A DNA stretch of 64,000 bases from Temnothorax longispinosus (taxonomy: Eukaryota; Arthropoda; Insecta; Hymenoptera; Formicidae): contig NC_092368.1 in NCBI RefSeq assembly GCF_030848805.1, positions 4,374,441 to 4,438,440 on the forward strand. The letters are read 5' to 3'. Each line of letters opens with the position of its first letter. Position 1 is the stretch's first letter. The position numbers and the translations under genes were made by a program. The notes beneath the pieces are model-generated. The model searched no databases, was not told where the DNA came from, and saw only the letters and a program-made list of their open reading frames with translations. Below are positions 11,281 through 24,871 of the stretch, piece by piece.

Positions 11281-12575
11281 GTTAATTTTTCTCTGCGCTT
11301 ACACTATCAATTTACTATCAATTAAAATAATAACACGACTTTTGAAACTCATCAACGAACGGCGGAGTTTGCAAGTCAAGCCCGTGTCTACTCGCAATTA
11401 TTATACACGACGGTGACATTATCATAAAATAACCACTCGATGTTGCGGCCAAGCTAATTTCAATGTAAACGATATGCGGCCCAAATTAATATTTGAGTTG
11501 TGCACCTCTGATTTAGCGCAACAACGTTATGCACTCAGCTGTATTCATCAAAATGGCCGGGAATGCTTCGCTAGAATGCTTATAATTATATGCTATAATT
11601 AATGGAAACTGATACGCAGTTTATTATAGATATTACGTGACGTAACACTGCGCTACGTGACATGTCGCGCGATATCATACGATGCGGCTAATTGTTTAGA
11701 TTAATTAGAACGCTGGTACATAGTTCGGTCCGCGGAGTTATGAGGGCATATATCCGGCAACGTGTATATGTATCGCTCTATGACATTAGCGCTTAGGTAC
11801 GATGCTAAATACATCTTCTCGGTTATATAGTCCTGTGACAATGACGTGCTAAACAGTATTACCATATCTTGAGTTATTATCGATGAGACGAACTTTCAAT
11901 AAATTAAACATTACAAAATTGCATGTACGTAAAAATTATATCGCGAAATTAAATTACATTACAAAACACACGTGCACTGTAATAACATACGTTATTTTTT
12001 CTGTTGCAATATGACTTAATTTCTAAATTAAATTATTACGTGCACATATATACGTGCGCGAGTTCTGCGAACCGACATAATGAGAATGTATGTTGCATTT
12101 TTATCAAATATAGATTAATAAACCTTTTTAATATACATATAGTGAAAACGATTAAGCAAAATTAAACAAAATTTAATTAAGCTACAATTTTCTATTTATT
12201 CGCGCCATTCGCGGTTTAATAATTTCGGTACAAGGAACTTATTTTTCCGATGTTGATTAATAGCTGTAACTCTCGGTTTCACAAATCTTGCGCATAGTTC
12301 ATTCGGTGGTATAAAACTACCTTCTATCTGCTCTCGTACTTTCTCCGCAGGTCGAAATCCACGGGATTGCCTGGCCGCCACTCGTAAAGTGTGCATCGCG
12401 ATTACGTAAGTTTTCTCTCGACGGCGTTTCGCTCCCGTGAACATGATGCTCCTTCGAGTAATTATCGACCCCTGTACTCTACGAGGATCGATTTAATAAA
12501 AGTTTTCCTCTGTTTCGCATCGACGCCTGCCTACGCCGAGGCGGGAAGAGTCCCTTGAGGAGCCCGTTGAGTCTT
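11281..12575. other. AT-rich non-coding DNA
   Basis: No open frame beyond 82 codons, no repeat structure noticed, and no gene seen. Confidence 0.5.
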
Positions 12576-13030
12576 AAGTCGAATTTACACGGTTTACCTT
12601 CGGCAATCGCCCTCTTGAAAAAATACTTAATAATTTATGTTAATATTGTTTCAGAAAGATGAAGAAAACAAAAACAGTCGGCTTAAAATTAGTAAGAAAA
12701 ATAAACACGTAGAAGCAATAAGAGACTGGAGTGATGTAATTTTTAAGGAAAATATAGTTTTGATATAGGAATTAAGACTCAGGACTTTTACACATTTTAT
12801 ACAAATAAAGATTCGGATTGCACGAGTGTTTTATAGTTTTTTTATTTGACATTGATTTTTTGTTAAGATAGATATTTATTATTTTCATCTACTTTAAGTG
12901 ATTATATGATATGATCTTTAAAGGTGCACTGTGCAGATTCCGATAGAACGAAACCTCGTTAATCCGATGCATTCACTTTGGCCGATTTAGACGGGATAAT
13001 CATCGAGAGCGAACCGTGTAAATTCGCCTT
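12576..13030. mobile_element. Probable non-autonomous DNA transposon (MITE), about 455 bp
   Basis: The left end contains CGAATTTACACGGTT (12580-12594) and the right end contains its exact reverse complement AACCGTGTAAATTCG (13012-13026). With one mismatch allowed the arms extend to about 19 bases (12576-13030). The interior is AT-rich with no coding capacity. A TTAA lies at the left border but not clearly at the right, so the superfamily is not assigned. Confidence 0.55.
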
Positions 13031-13064
13031 TAGCTTGGTTTCATTTTTTCATTAAACTAAGTGA

Positions 13065-13084
13065 CTCTCTCTCTCTCTCTCTCT
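13065..13084. repeat. (CT)n microsatellite
   Basis: Ten CT units in a row. Confidence 0.85.
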
Positions 13085-14562
13085 TTTTCTGGCGCGCGAT
13101 ATACTCGCGGCAATCCCTTTAAGTGCTCGATTCGATCCATCGTGATGGCCCTTACGTCGCCTCGGCATCAAGAATGGCGCGCGATGAAAAAACGATTCAA
13201 CCGGGAGCCTAATAAATCGAGAGCCTCCTTCGCGCCGATAATTCCCTTCGTCCTGATTTTACGTCGTTCTTTTTTTTTTACCGGTCATGATTGTGTTCTC
13301 TCTTTCCATTTGTGGCCTCTTGCACTCTCTCACGGCTCTTATGTAAATTTATTCAAAAGATACCGGTATAACATATTGGTAATATATTCACGGCAGCATA
13401 ACGGCGTTAAAGTGCGCGTTATAACGTGTAACGATGTTTATTTCAATGATTTTTAATGGATACACTCGAAATGAAAACGGCATATATAGCAGTGAAGTAA
13501 TGTAACGATGCAAATCTTTTTATGTATACGACGAATCTTTTTTTTTTTACGTGTCGTAAGGTATCACTTTTATTTCAGACTTCTCGATATTTATATATGT
13601 TAATATACTTTACGTAATTTGTTTCCTTTAATTTATTCGAGCTATTTTACGTACTAATATGAAAACCGAAATAATTATATAAATTTCGACTAATAGAGAA
13701 AGTTTTGCGTTCTAATTTTTTTTATAGAACTTAAAACAGCACTTTGCCCTCCGCGGCTCGCAATTGCTCGCGATAGTATACCACGGACATGCTCGGAAGG
13801 CCAGAGAGATAGGCGTGAGTTATGCGTGCACGCATACCTTCGCGCTGATACGCGCGCATATAACGCGCACATATATCACGCAGACGGTATTATATCGGAA
13901 TTAATCCAGGCTCTCTCTCTCGCTGTTTTTTCTGCCCAAAGAATCTGTATACGTGAAATTGCATATTTTTTTATCATATATATGTATTTATCAGATATAA
14001 TCTGTATATTTATTTCGAGTTGTACTCTCCATAGCATGCATTGACCCCATAATATTTATTTGTTTTCTAAATGAATCCCGACGTTGTTACAAGGATTTTG
14101 CAAAAAATATTGACATAAAAAGAAATTTCAGATATTTACAACCTATAAATATCTGCAATCTATAAATTTTTTACATCTGTTGCGTGCGTGGTGAACCAAG
14201 CGCTCTAACCCGTTATCATCAATATTTATAGCTTACGGTTTTCCGCAAATTTCGCGTAGATATTTATAATTCTGTGTCTCTAACCGCACGCTGCATATTT
14301 ATAGCAACGTATTTCAGGCCATACATTGATTTGGATAATTAAACTCATTGCCGAATTCAGCCGATGTGATATAAATGTCATTTGTTTAACTATTTTGCGA
14401 ACTGAAAACAAGTTTTCACTGTAAATTGGTATAAATAATTCGGATAAAAATCAATGATAAAAGCTCATTGTTTATCAATACAATGGCTAACAAGATTTGA
14501 TTTATTACGGAAAGATAATGTATAGAATGCGTTTATTTATATATTATATCGTGCAATATGTA

Positions 14563-14582
14563 TATGTATGTATGTATGTATG
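14563..14582. repeat. (TATG)n microsatellite
   Basis: About five TATG units. Confidence 0.8.
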
Positions 14583-15129
14583 CGAATGTATCGGGATTTT
14601 AGTATTACAATTTTATCTACAATGTCTATGGATTACGCGTATTTGTAATCACACAACTCGAATTGAATTCGATTGCATTTCGCATAATGAGTTAATTTTA
14701 CTTTACAATAAGTATACTTTTGAGAGTGAAAAGGAAACGAATCTTCCATCGCGAAATCCTGCAAGTAATTAAATTAAAAGATCGTCGATAAAGATCTTTT
14801 CGCTTTATCGATGCCGGGCGGGACAGAAGGGACTCTGATAAAGAACAAAAAGATTTTCTCTTTGATGGGACGATAATATCGCTTCCATTAGCGCGCGCGC
14901 GCGCACATTAATGTAGGCGCAAAAGCGCGCGCCGAGAGCAATGCGATTCCGATTAATTAAGTTGATTAACGATAAATGGAGATGGGACGAGCAGACCGGA
15001 AGTGACAAGTGCGTATGTACGCCCGCCACGATACAATCAGCCATTGTCGGCGACATAACGATGTCGAGTGAAGCGAAACGGTTCTCGCGCCGAGTAATTA
15101 GCGTTTCTCCTCGTCATTGTCGCCGTGCT

Positions 15130-15172
15130 CATCGTCGTCGATGTCGTCGTTGCATCGTCGTCGACGACGTCG
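15130..15172. repeat. Degenerate (TCG)n repeat
   Basis: Imperfect TCG/TCA triplets that change to GAC on the other phase; an open frame of 85 codons here is a shadow of the repeat. Confidence 0.65.
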
Positions 15173-17511
15173 GAAAGTATCGTTTAACGAGACGTTAAAG
15201 CGCTGAAAGCGTTTCGGAGCGGCAGCAATGTTCTGGAAAAGGATATCCTGATCGCGACGTTACTCGCATCGTCAAGTTTCGCGTATATTTCCGGTTAGAG
15301 CGTAAACGTGGAAAATTATTGGTACTGTCGTTAACAACGAACCATTAAGTTCTCAAAAGAATCCCATTACCATCTATCTTGAAGATACTAGGTGGATTTA
15401 CAAATCTAAAATTGAAATTTTTGTATCTAATTTATTTGTTATTGGTATATCTTGAATATGAATTGCCAGCAATCACGAGTATTTTTGAATACTGCTTACG
15501 AAATTACTCGATTTATTTGTGAGATATTTTTACGTTTTTTTTTCGCGTGAATTGTAAAATATAGAGAAAACATTACCGAAGTTCTTTTTCTGGTAATGGT
15601 TTTAACGGTAATTCTTTTTCTGGAGCACTTTCGTAAAGGGATATACACGTTATATAAATATTTGTAATCAGATATTAAAAGTAACGTGCTGTGTACTTGA
15701 AAGTATTTCTTCATGGTCTATTTCATGCTCGACTATAGCAGCATTATTCTCTATAACTTCATGTTACGGGCAGATTGAAATTTATTCGCGACACGGGTGA
15801 GTAAAGGTAGCTTCAAGATCGATATAACTTGCGGTATTTTGAATGAACCGACGATGTTATGATGAAAATTGTGTTGGGTTGCAAAGTGTGCGATAGACTA
15901 TAAAGTCGCGTCTACGTGATCTGTCTATACGTATCGTCTGTATGATGTTTACTGTGTAAAAGACACACGATAAATAATTTATCGTGGCTACCTTATCGCA
16001 TACGTACATACACGTTACATTAGACTTATTTAGACCACACTTAAATAATTCGTACAAGAGAAGGAAAATGAGCATCGTCAGCTTAAACTTGCACGAAGTA
16101 TCAAGATGATATCGTGATAGATTTTATCGAACGGTCAATAATCGACTTGTTCCGTTATATTGATATTAAGATATCAAGGCACTCTTAATCTCGAATTGAT
16201 ATACATGTAAGTTGCGAAACATGTCGCTCCTTGAAAGAAACAATCTCGCATTTGATAAAGATATCACTGGCGTGTCTTTCGACTTTTTGCACCGGACACC
16301 CTGTACATTGTCGATCTTTACGCCGGCGCTGACACATTTAGCGATGATGGAGCGATTGCATTGTACTCGCGACCGTGATGAAATCACGTTCTTTTCCTGC
16401 CTTTTTTTTCGCGTAATTGGGTATCATTCGTTACGGACAACATATCCCCACCTCTATTGTCAAGCAATGCGGCGAACGTTTTGGAGCATGTATAAGCGGT
16501 TACGACAGCTCTAAGATGGATGCATGAGTTATTGCGTTCTACCTCTTTGATCTCGTACGTGTGTGATTAAAGAAACTTTCCAACGAAACAATGATAGGCC
16601 TCTTAAGTGCGGATATAGTGGATAGGTTCAGTTAATAGTAAAGTTCACACATCCTGGTGAAATCTAGTATACATATATTTTCATTGTATAAACGATTCTA
16701 TACAGTTAGATATAATTATTGACATAAACAAAATTATGTATAGTTTCAGTCTTCATATGTTTCTGTAGAAAATTTTGGCATTATTCCGTAACAAAATATA
16801 TTTAAATATATAAAATGTAATAACATTATTAAAATTTGTATATAACGCGAGATTTTAACGACAGTTAATTTGATTGTGATTCGTAAATCATGCAGTATTG
16901 AAATCGAGATTCTAATTTATTCATAGATTTTGATATATGTTAATTAAGAATACTTGATCAATAAACTTTAATAAATTTTCGAGATTTATAAGCGTACAGT
17001 AATATACTAAAGAGTTTTTCATTGCCTAATTTGCTTAAAATATGAGAGCAATTTTATCGAAGAACTGGAACCATTAATTCTTATTATAAAATGGGAACCG
17101 GTAAATGGTTTCAAGGCAGTTTCTAACAATACTCTTTTCTGCGCACATATATACCCGCGTGTTCACGATTATGCTGTTTATCGATGCAGCAGACTTTGCT
17201 CCCGGTCGGGCGCTAATTGTCGGCAAATTATGCGACGGTATAAATAATAATCATGAACTGTCCCGATAACAGTACCGAAGTTTGATAATTATGAGTGTGC
17301 TTCGTGCCCTCGAGGATCCACTCGTTCACCCGCTCAGTCTGATCAATTATCCCAGAATTCAATTATGTCGAAAAAGCAAGCCGGCTATCCGCTCTCGCGT
17401 TCGTGCAGCGTAATTACGCGGTTGCATCCGCGCGGTTTTTGCGCGATCCCGCGATATCTCGCATCAGCTGTGCCGCACAAAGTACGCTTTATGTAACCTT
17501 CCGTTACGACC

Positions 17512-17527
17512 GTCTCAAATTTGAGAC
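17512..17527. repeat. 16-bp perfect palindrome
   Basis: GTCTCAAATTTGAGAC, read directly. Further GTCT/GAGAC pieces occur within 60 bases downstream. Possible binding site or short hairpin; function unknown. Confidence 0.5.
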
Positions 17528-20500
17528 ACACCGTGAAGCTGAGAATATACTTACGTCTGAGAATACTTATACTATACTTGAGACATTGGAACACATTCAT
17601 ATCCATAACAACGGAATATCTTGTTAAAAATTAACTTTTAATCTAATTAAATAATTATTTTTAAAAATATATGGGTATTATATTAAGGATATTTTATTTT
17701 CATAATTAATAGAGACAACTGATGTACCATTTTTTTCTTTCTTACAACATCTACACAATGACAACAATGTTAGAGTATCGATATTTGATCTCCATACAGC
17801 AATCATGCAAATGCCAGTCAGACGAGTGTTTGCTGCTGCGTACAATGGCAATGCCAATAATTACGACGTGACGCGTATGATATCGTGTATAATTGGACGA
17901 GGCGATAGCCACCGGTAAATACTGACACTGTTGCGAAACGACTACACAGTCGTAATTCGTGCTGTGACGTGATATATGCCAATGCAAATTGCGAATATCT
18001 TACAAGTCGCGCGAGCATGTGGACGTTCAGTGCGTTCGTACATGCGGTGTCTTAGAAATCCCGCCACTATTTTATCACAGATACTTGTTTTATAATGAGC
18101 TTATAAATTATATAGTATAAAGTGCCGCCATAATTTAATATTTCATGCAAGATTTAATTTCTTAAGATATTCTTATTTTATGTGAAACTTATAAAATGAC
18201 GTTTTTACGTGCTTCTATTTTAGCTGAGTGACAAAGTGGGTTTTCACAAAGGAACTAAAAGCGAACGGAATGGTTTAAAATAAAAAATGTATAGCGGCTA
18301 TAAATGCGGGAGAAGAAAATCGCAGCCGTTTTCACGCGGGGGTCGTATCGCGAATATAAGGGTCACGATGCATCGGGAAAGGGACTTAATGCTGGCGTTA
18401 CTAGCCACTGCACCGAGAGCACGAAGAGCATTCACGGAACAGCGTTATACCGGCAATGCAATTTGCCCGAGACGCGACGTACCACTTTTTTCCCTTCCTT
18501 TTTCCTTTTTTGCTTCCTTCGCCGCCTCTATTTATTCTTCACGAAGGCATCTCACGCCGTCGTGAGATCGACCGCATCTTGTGCACGCTTTTACCTATAA
18601 AAATTTTATTTGCCTGGCATACGCCATTATATCGATGCTTGTTTATTACATTTTTCCTCTAAATATATGCGCTGTTTTTTTTCACCAACGATTATGCAAA
18701 TATTCACATTAGTGAATAATATGATTTATCGTAAATGGTTTATCCGAGGGTTTATCGTAATATTCTGATGAATATGTTTTTTTTTATCAACAGCATTATG
18801 AGTACTTTATTCACATCAGCGTCAGCTGTTATCGATAAATTTAATTAACTCATGTTTGTGCGCATAATTTTATATGCCTTCCTAGAACGTAACCGCTAAC
18901 TGTAGATACATAAAAAATTAATTATCGCTAATCGAGTTTGATTTAATTGGTTCAAGGATGAGCGTGATTTGTTAAGCAATGATAATCGATAAGGTTATCA
19001 TACGTATAATCACATAGTGTTCATTGCGCGACGTACCTATATGCTATATATTTTTGTTCGACATTTAGATTATTCGAATCTCTTGGTTATGCGCAGATTT
19101 GTTAGATAACTAGCTGATTTATATATATATAGTAGGGAATAACTGAAGCCTGGAAATTAAAGAGATTAAAACATCTGTATAGATATTTTACTACAGAGTA
19201 ATTTATCACGAGCGATTTATCACGCGGTTTCGGAGGGAGGGATATGAATTTCTCACGCGATAAACACGACTAAATCAAGCCGGATACTCGTTCCGAGAAG
19301 TTTCCTCTCGTTACACGCTCGTCGATAGCGAGAAGAAACAATTACGGGAGTCGCTCAGTCTTAATTAACGCTTTCGATACACACATTATTGTAATCAGCA
19401 ATTGATTAAATACGCGACTTTAACACTCAGTCACGAAGCAAATCCAACGACGATAACCTCGTGGCCGATAAAAGAGACCGCTTTTCTCCCTGTTTTCAAT
19501 GAATTATTATTGTCGTTTCTATTAACGGTGCTATTGACAATTGTTCTCAGAAAGCGAGAGAGCGCCTAGATATTAAAATAATGTTTATCTGAAATTGAAA
19601 ATAAAGGATAATGTTTTATTATCTGTTTCTTAATTCTATAAATATAGTTTAAATTTAAAAGTGCGTTCGTATTTTAATTTTGGAAGGAATTATTATCTCA
19701 AAAATTGCGATGTATTCGATTGTTCTCGCCTTACGTAAGCTTCATGCGCCAGTCAATGTCGCGAAAAGAAAGCAGATGGAAAACCGGTTCGCGTGAACGA
19801 ATTAATACTCGATATTATGTTCGCCTGGATAAATACGCCGGAATTAAAAATCTGCGAGCGCGCGCGCGTCTCTCCTCTTCGTCGCTCTTGAAATGGAAAT
19901 GCGACCCAATATAGGGAGAGGTCCGATCTATACTTAGCGATCTCCTGACTCGGGCAAATCTACAAGTGGGGTCGGGAGCCGTTATATATTTCGATCTCTG
20001 CCGAGATTGCACCGAGTGTCGTCCTCCTTGAATGCTCATCTCGTCACCCTTCCAATGGTGGATATTCGTTGTTTGCATTCCAACGTAAAATTAAAATCCT
20101 TCGTGAAACTTTTTTCACGGAAAATTTAGTGTTTATTTCATACACAATTTTACATATTAATTGTCGAAGAAAATGCAAAGATTCTGAGGAAATTTTTTTT
20201 TTACAATATGCAAAAGTGTCGCAGATATATCTACATTTTTAAAATAATTTATCAATTGACATCTTGTTAAGCAATCTTAATGTATTGTGTTTGGAAAAAA
20301 GAAAAGAAAAAAATATCAATGGAATGTATATGTGAGAAATAACAGAGAGAAGAAGAAATTATATAACAAACCTTTTTGTTTCCACCATCTCTCGTATTGT
20401 AATTAAATGAAAGTAGTCTGAATCACGAAGAAGCTGAAACATGACAAAACTTCTTACTTTCCTGGAGTTCTCGTAGATATTCTTAGTCTCTTGCATGCAA

Positions 20501-21209
20501 TCTTTATTCTTTAATTATCACCGGAACGGAAAGAGATAAATACAGCTAATAGCGTACGTATATAGGTTTCTTTGTGTCTTCGCCGCCCTTTATTTACTCG
20601 ATATAATTCTTGTATTTCCAAAAGGAAATTTTGACAACCCTAAACCACTGCATTATTCGCCTGAGGCTTCGAGGCTCTTCCCCAAACTCTTAGTCGAAAC
20701 GTCAGCTGAGGGTCGTCGGTGATGGTGGCCATACACAGAGCTTCGTAAGGCACACAGAGCATTGGAGCGAACGTTTTCTCTAATTCAATTTGAAAAGCCT
20801 TCCTGGAGCGCGTCCAAAAGACATCCCGTATTCATGCCGGCAGAATGGCACTCGTAACTCATAACGGTACAGTCGCGATTTCCGTACGAACCGCCGTGCC
20901 GCTCGTCATGTTCCACTCGTAAAAGATTCGGCACCACTCGATGCGATACGTTTTTATGAACGGCACGAAGACCGTGTATTATTCTGCGCTCGCGGATGGG
21001 CGGAGAGAGGGCGGATCGAGCATTAATATTAATCTGGCGATGGGAGAGCGGCTTTGCGTGTTATAATACGTTGATGTCGAACGAGAATGGAACCAGAGTG
21101 TAGTAAAGCAGGTTATATCTTGTGTTTATTACTCTTATTTTTGCTCTTATTATTCGCTGACGCTTAATTCGACACGACCATTGCATTTAAGAAATTATGA
21201 CAGAAATGT

Positions 21210-21259
<50 letters not shown>

Positions 21260-21270
21260 TCTCTTTCTCT
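21210..21270. repeat. (CT)n microsatellite, interrupted
   Basis: About 60 bases of CT with TTTC interruptions. Confidence 0.9.
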
Positions 21271-22169
21271 GTTATTGCTGGCCACGGTGGTATAAGATAT
21301 TCATTCTGGAAATTTTTTCTTAGCGCAGTATTTGAATGCATTGTTATTTAAGAGAGTCGACTCTAAAAAAGTTAAAGATTTTCTATAAATATGAATCTGG
21401 TGACATTTATGAAACTTGGTGACATTTATAAAACCGCATATAAATCGCATATTAATGAATATTTTTGAACTTTTATTTTTTTCTTCTTTCGCTCATGTTC
21501 TACATATTGTATTATTATATTATGTCGATCGAGAGAACCCGATCAAAGAGAACTGTAATTATCGAGATTTGATGTGAATTTTATCTTTTCAAGCAATTTA
21601 AAATTAATCGTGCATTCACTTTGACATGACACTCCGTTCTTAATAACATCGAATATTTAAACCTGTGAATTTTTTAATGGAAATATATTGATATAAAATA
21701 TATATCGTCAATGAAACAATTAAAATTTAATCATCTATGTTTATTGAATGTATTCAATCTTAACTAATTAAAGAGTTCAGATTATACAATACTACTTTTC
21801 TGAGCAATAATATATTATACAATAATGTGCTTTGTTCTTTTTCAAGCAATAATAAATTAAGCTGATTAAAGCAAGCGAGTACACGAATAAACACGAATGA
21901 CCAATTTACTTTAATGACTACGGTGGCAGTGCTCATTTGCTTTTAGCTCGCTCGATTTTCAACTTTGACTTTATAGAATTCTATAAGTATATTTATTAAG
22001 TATGAAAATTATACAAAAAAAAAGAAATGTTAAAGGATATACATATCTATTGATTCATATGTTCGAGAAAACGATTTAATTTTGTACACGTACACAGTGT
22101 AGGTATATGAAATATTACACATATTATATACATAGATTTTTCAACATAGATACACAAAATTTTCAAAAG

Positions 22170-22640
22170 GACTAGCGGAGCAACGAGTTGGCTCTACAGC
22201 GATGTTCACGAACCAGGACTCGCCGCGCATTCTCGTACTTTCGTGCCCGGCTGTACCGCGGACGAGAAGAGAACCACGGAAGGGAATCCGACGTGAAACG
22301 AATTGTCCCACGTCGCGGAACGTTGGCGCGTTCCGACCGGCCGGTACGACGTGGTGGACGCGTGTCGCGACGCGCTCGTCCGCGTTCTCCGGCGTCGGGC
22401 CGATCGCTCAGCCGGCCGCGGCGTGTCCCCGTCGCGCGGACAACGTTCAACGGGTACGCTATCGCGGAGAATCGTCGGCCAATATTTTCCCCGGGTTGTC
22501 GGGAACGCCGGGTCTACGGGCGAGCACAAAATGGCCGCCGGCAGGAACGATCGACCGTGCGTGAGCGCGAGCGAGCGGGAAAATCTCGCTTCTCCCTTTC
22601 TCCGCTTCTCTCACGCTGATGCATATACATATAGATACGT
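22170..22640. promoter_or_regulatory. CpG island, possible promoter
   Basis: An abrupt 450-base island of high GC and CpG in AT-rich surroundings. It contains CAAAATGGCCGCC (22527-22539), close to the YY1/Pleiohomeotic type GCCATTTT core often found in promoters or Polycomb elements. Several frames on both strands stay open together (up to 151 codons), which is typical of GC-rich non-coding DNA. A possible plus-strand donor GTGAGC lies at about 22560. Strand and start site are not resolved. Confidence 0.4.
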
Positions 22641-22829
22641 ACACGTACACACGGACGCGCGCGCACGAAATTTTCTCTCTCTCCTCTCTTTCTCTCTTTG
22701 CATTTTAACTCATCGATTATGCACGTCGATAATGAGATTGTATTTCACTGTTAATTAGCTCGACTATATCATTTAGATTTATAGTATCAGTTTTCATTAT
22801 TATACTTCGGCACTTGATGGATAAACAAG

Positions 22830-23840
22830 TGATGCGTCGCTTGTTCTCTTTCTTTCTTTTCTTATAACCCATACCGATACCACTCGCATTAACACACCAC
22901 GTCTCTCGCGCTTCTTTTATCTTTCTCAGACGTTCTCTTTACGCGGCGATTCCTCTGTCTCTTCCTGCCGTCTTTTTCTTTCGCGCACCAGCGATCTTCC
23001 GACTCGCCGATTCTTCTCATCGAAGGCTCTCCTCTTCGACGACGTATACTCCTCTTCTTCTTTCTACAACACGTTGCTCTTCGTCCCTTTCTCTGTCATA
23101 ATGTTCTTCCTCGCCGTCCTTACAACAACGTCGCTCTCTATTCTTCATTCGTCCTTACGTCGCTCTGCGTTCCTCCCTCTACGACAATGTCGCTCTCCGT
23201 TTCTCACCCTCACGGCGAGGGTGCAATCGCGCGTCCTTATCGCGTGCACGTTACACGAGAGCGACTGCTCGCGCTGTCCTTTCCTTGGCCGAGGTATCGC
23301 GCCGTCCTCGCTGCACTCGCGAGTTCCAGCTCCATCGGGTGCGACGAAGAAAAATATACGCTGTATCCTCGTTGCACTCATCGGCCACGGTATCGCGCTC
23401 CTCGTCGCTCTCACAACCGCTGCAGCCTGCAGTCTTTTTCTTTTCGGCTTCTTTCTCGCTCCAACTGTCCCTCTCTGTCGGTTATCAAGCGTATCACACG
23501 TCCGTCTCTTTCCTTTCAATGAAGAACATCCCGTGCTATCGCAGTCCTTCTTATCACAAATACGTAATGCTATCGACTCACTTGCACCACTGCGCGATGC
23601 ACAATACGGCTCTCTCCATCCATCTTCACGCAGTCTCCTCTCTCTTTCTTATAATTGTCGTTTCTTTTTCTCTCCCGTGAGAAATATGTTCTATCATCCT
23701 CTCACTTCTTACAAGCGTATATATGTTTTCGCTCTCTCGCTCGTTCTCTTCCTTTCTCCTCTGTCTCTGTCTAGTTCTCTCTCTTTCTCTCTATCGGTCT
23801 CTGTCTTTATTTCTGTCTCTGCCTCTGTCTCCTTCTCTCT
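22830..23840 (+). repeat. Pyrimidine-rich tract with degenerate tandem motif
   Basis: About 1 kb with C/T dominating the plus strand. A loose motif of the form TAC(A/G)ACAA(C/T)GTCGCTCT recurs near 23065, 23118, 23154 and 23177 at irregular spacing. A 347-codon plus-strand frame spans the tract, but it is Ser/Leu/Phe-rich low complexity and is probably a by-product of the composition. It follows the CpG island at 22170-22640 and could be its transcribed leader. Confidence 0.45.
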
Positions 23841-23970
23841 GTGCGAAACACAGGAGATGGAAATGCGGAGATGGAAAAGCATAATTACAGACGCGACAGC
23901 GACGACGACTACTCGGCGACCGCGGGCGATAGTTTGCCTCACGTATTCACGCACGTATACGTACGCTCGT

Positions 23971-23991
23971 ATGCACGCACGCACGCACGCA
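23971..23991. repeat. (GCAC)n microsatellite
   Basis: About five GCAC units within a GC-rich patch. Confidence 0.75.
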
Positions 23992-24871
23992 TCGCGCCGA
24001 CGCGATTCAAATATAGGCGTCGGCAATGCCGGCGACACACGCGCGTCGTCGTTGCGGCTTGCGATACGGCCCGCGACGACCGCGCGCACACTAATTGTGC
24101 GGCGTACCCGGGCTTGAGTTACATTGTCTCGTATTATGCATACGCGATATTGCCGGGATCCGCACGAGCAGCCGGAGGCGTACGAGCCGTTGCCGTATGT
24201 ACGTATGTCCGTATGTGCTGTGCGCCAAATACTCCGATTCGATATATCCGCGCTGTGTGGTCCGTATCGATTGAATCTGCCGGAGAAAAGCGCAGCCAGC
24301 CAGCTTGCTGCTTGTTTGAAAGCTTATTTAGACAATTTAGCATGTCGCAAGCTGTCATCATCGTATCAAAGTCAAAGTTTCTCTTGGACCACGCAATGTT
24401 ACCTCATTTTCGTTCAGCCATGAATATATGTATCTGTTTTGAAGAAAATACTTTGACGAATCGTGACTTTTTTTTATTTACGATCTTATTTAGCGGCCAA
24501 TTCGTTATCGTAACCGACGTTCTTTTTTACGGTTTCTTTCTAATCGGCGTAGATAAGATCGCCACTTATGCAACCGCGTCACGTCGGCGTCGGTGTGTAT
24601 TATCCGCGGCTCGTAAAGCTGATTAACGACTCGTTCGCGTCAGATGCGTCTTAATTCTTCTTCGAGCGTCGCGTATGCACGCAGCGCCGTAAAGTATTCC
24701 ACGTGTGACGGGAGCAGCGAGATTATCAACCAGCTGCGCGGCCAGCTACGCAAAGCGCTTATATCGGATAACACGTGCACATATATTACGCGCACAAAGT
24801 GTATTTGTTGCTGTCACTTAAACGACAAAGTTTGCACCATTGCACGGCGATACGCCCACTCGTCGGGGTAC

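Larger units (their letters stand above)
13031..22169. other. Long AT-rich stretch with no supported gene
   Basis: Nine kilobases that look intronic or intergenic. It contains CT, TATG and TCG microsatellites, a 16-bp palindrome at 17512-17527, a transposon-end-like GGACACCCTGTAC at 16294-16306, a denser CpG stretch at about 19700-20080, and a mixed-composition stretch at about 20640-21060. Frames reach 131 codons (13061-13456), start in a CT repeat and lack any domain feature. I see no RNA gene. Confidence 0.45.

Noticed and set aside
23074..24117. 347-codon plus-strand open frame
   Set aside because: Ser/Leu/Phe low complexity produced by a C/T-rich tract. Other phases are also open and no motif is visible.
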